From Sphingomonadales bacterium (GTDB lineage: Bacteria; Pseudomonadota; Alphaproteobacteria; Sphingomonadales; Sphingomonadaceae), in the NCBI GenBank assembly GCA_004292705.1, contig RDXA01000159.1, positions 1-5,778 on the forward strand: 5,778 nucleotides of DNA. The letters run 5' to 3'. The position numbers and the translations under genes were made by a program. Shown piece after piece: positions 4,944 to 5,778 of the stretch (its first letter is position 1; each line of letters starts with the position of its first letter). The notes under the pieces are model-generated. The model was not told where the DNA came from. It saw only the letters and a program-made list of their open reading frames with translations, and ran no database searches.

Positions 4944-5519
4944 ATGACTGATATCTATCTGATCCGCCACGGTGAAACGGAATGGAACGCTCAGGGGCGT
5001 TTCCAGGGAAAGCTGAATTCTCCCCTTACCGCCACTGGCGTCAGGCAGGCCGAGGCTATCGGCAGACGCCTCGCCGGGCTCGGCCTTTCATGCGATGCGT
5101 TCGTCTCCAGCCCGCTGGGAAGAACGCGTCAGACCGCAGCCATCATTGCCGGAAGCGCGAATCTTCCTGCCGCCCGGTGTGATGATCGTCTTGCCGAGGT
5201 GTCCTTGGGTTCATGGGATGGTTTGACCCACATCGATATCGACGCCCAATGGCCGGGGATGCTCGATGGCTCGACACCCTTCGATTGGTTTTTCAGGTCG
5301 CCTGACGGGGAGAGCTACGACGCCGCTTTCCTGAGAGCCGAATGCTGGTTGCGCGAACGACAGGGCGTGACAGTCGCCGTGTCTCACGGGCTGGTCAGCC
5401 GGATCATCAGAGGCGCATACAGCGGGCTGTCCAAAGCAGAAGCCTTGAGCCTGCCCGTGCCTCAGGACGTTATCTGGAGACTTTCCAACGGTCGGATCGA
5501 GCCAATATCCGTCGGTTGA
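4944..5519 (+). CDS. Histidine phosphatase family protein (phosphoglycerate mutase-like)
   Basis: The 191-residue protein belongs to the branch 1 histidine phosphatase superfamily, which removes phosphate from small molecules or proteins through a phosphohistidine intermediate. From the chosen start the catalytic motif RHGE is at residues 8-11, with nucleophile H9. The other pocket residues are R60 (in SSPLGRTRQTA), E85 (in LAEVSLGSWDG) and H148 (in VSHG). The overall pattern is that of CobC/GpmB-like phosphatases, but the substrate cannot be told from sequence. There is no signal peptide, so it is probably cytosolic. The ATG at 4944 gives the usual MTDIYLIRHGE start. A TTG at 4932 is in frame but would add only four residues and has a poorer context. 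The ribosome binding site is weak (GAAG). It is transcribed divergently from nrdA across a long regulatory region and convergently with the acyl-CoA ligase. Confidence 0.93.
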   Translation: MTDIYLIRHGETEWNAQGRFQGKLNSPLTATGVRQAEAIGRRLAGLGLSCDAFVSSPLGRTRQTAAIIAGSANLPAARCDDRLAEVSLGSWDGLTHIDIDAQWPGMLDGSTPFDWFFRSPDGESYDAAFLRAECWLRERQGVTVAVSHGLVSRIIRGAYSGLSKAEALSLPVPQDVIWRLSNGRIEPISVG

Positions 5520-5625
5520 GCATCGGCGCATCATTCGCGCGGCGAGTTCGAACCTGCCGTTCCGGAAGCCACCCACTTCCCGCCATTGCTACCCGCCTGC
5601 CTGCCATCGACAAGCGGATGTCGCC

Positions 5626-5778
5626 CTATCCCTTCGCCGCTTCTGCAAGGCCTTGCGCGGTCTTGTAGTCGGGCTTGCCGTTGTTGAGCCTCAGCGATTG
5701 CTCCGTCAGCACATAAAGCCGCGGGATCTTGTAGGCGGCGAGGCCTGCGCGGGCATGGGCGTCGAGCGCAGCTTCCAG
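5626..5778 (-). CDS. AMP-forming acyl-CoA ligase/synthetase, C-terminal 50 residues (5' end outside window)
   Basis: A minus-strand frame runs from the window edge to TAG (5626-5628) and encodes 50 residues. It contains LAAYKIPRLYVLTE followed by LNNGKPDYK, the typical end of adenylate-forming acyl-CoA synthetases. There the conserved lysine of the GK motif (residue 35 of this fragment) takes part in acyl-adenylate formation. These enzymes activate carboxylic acids with ATP and CoA. The acid used, and whether this is a fatty-acyl or an aromatic/alicyclic ligase, cannot be judged from the fragment. The stop lies 106 bases from the phosphatase stop, and the genes converge. No strong terminator was seen between them. 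Confidence 0.85.
   Translation of the reverse strand: MEAALDAHARAGLAAYKIPRLYVLTEQSLRLNNGKPDYKTAQGLAEAAKG

Noticed and set aside
4437..4970. Minus-strand frames of 112 to 177 codons upstream of nrdA
   Set aside because: They run through the palindromic repeat and yield the well-known spurious motif style (PLPLRERVGRG, SPLAGEGWERG). They also overlap the phosphatase start.
5520..5625. Bidirectional terminator between the phosphatase and acyl-CoA ligase genes
   Set aside because: Only short imperfect dyads (for example GGAAG and CTTCC near 5562-5578) are present, with no T-run on either side.

Overview
The window comes from a GC-rich alphaproteobacterium, most plausibly a sphingomonad (Erythrobacter/Porphyrobacter-like). 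This placement is inferred from the style of the NrdA and NrdB proteins, strong G/C preference at third codon positions, and a dense cluster of GANTC sites (the CcrM methylation sequence of Alphaproteobacteria) in front of nrdA. No 16S rRNA or other marker gene is present, so the genus is not settled.

Layout from left to right. (1) 1-147, plus strand: the C-terminal end of an unidentified gene with one membrane helix, ending 2 bases from the nrdB stop. (2) 150-4178, minus strand: an apparent operon nrdA, then three small membrane-protein genes (159, 43 and 62 codons), then nrdB. nrdA and nrdB encode the catalytic and radical-generating subunits of an aerobic class I ribonucleotide reductase, and both keep every catalytic and radical-transfer residue I could check. 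(3) 4179-4943: a 765-base non-coding region. It holds the nrdA leader, two candidate nrdA promoters, an 8-bp inverted repeat and a DnaA-box-like sequence at the proximal promoter, ten GANTC sites in 415 bases, and a 120-base palindromic repeat of the dispersed intergenic type. (4) 4944-5519, plus strand: a histidine phosphatase family protein. (5) 5626-5778, minus strand: the C-terminal 50 residues of an AMP-forming acyl-CoA ligase, cut by the window edge.

How the genes work together. NrdA reduces ribonucleoside diphosphates using a radical delivered from the NrdB diiron-tyrosyl site, which supplies dNTPs for DNA replication. The promoter region looks built for cell-cycle control: GANTC cluster, a CtrA-like half-site pair and a DnaA-like box. 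NrdA shows no recognisable N-terminal ATP-cone, so dATP feedback on overall activity may be missing and transcriptional control correspondingly more important. The most unusual feature is the insertion of three small hydrophobic proteins between nrdA and nrdB. One is only 43 residues and is translationally coupled to the gene before it. Their function is unknown. The flanking phosphatase, acyl-CoA ligase and membrane-protein genes show no evident link to nucleotide reduction.
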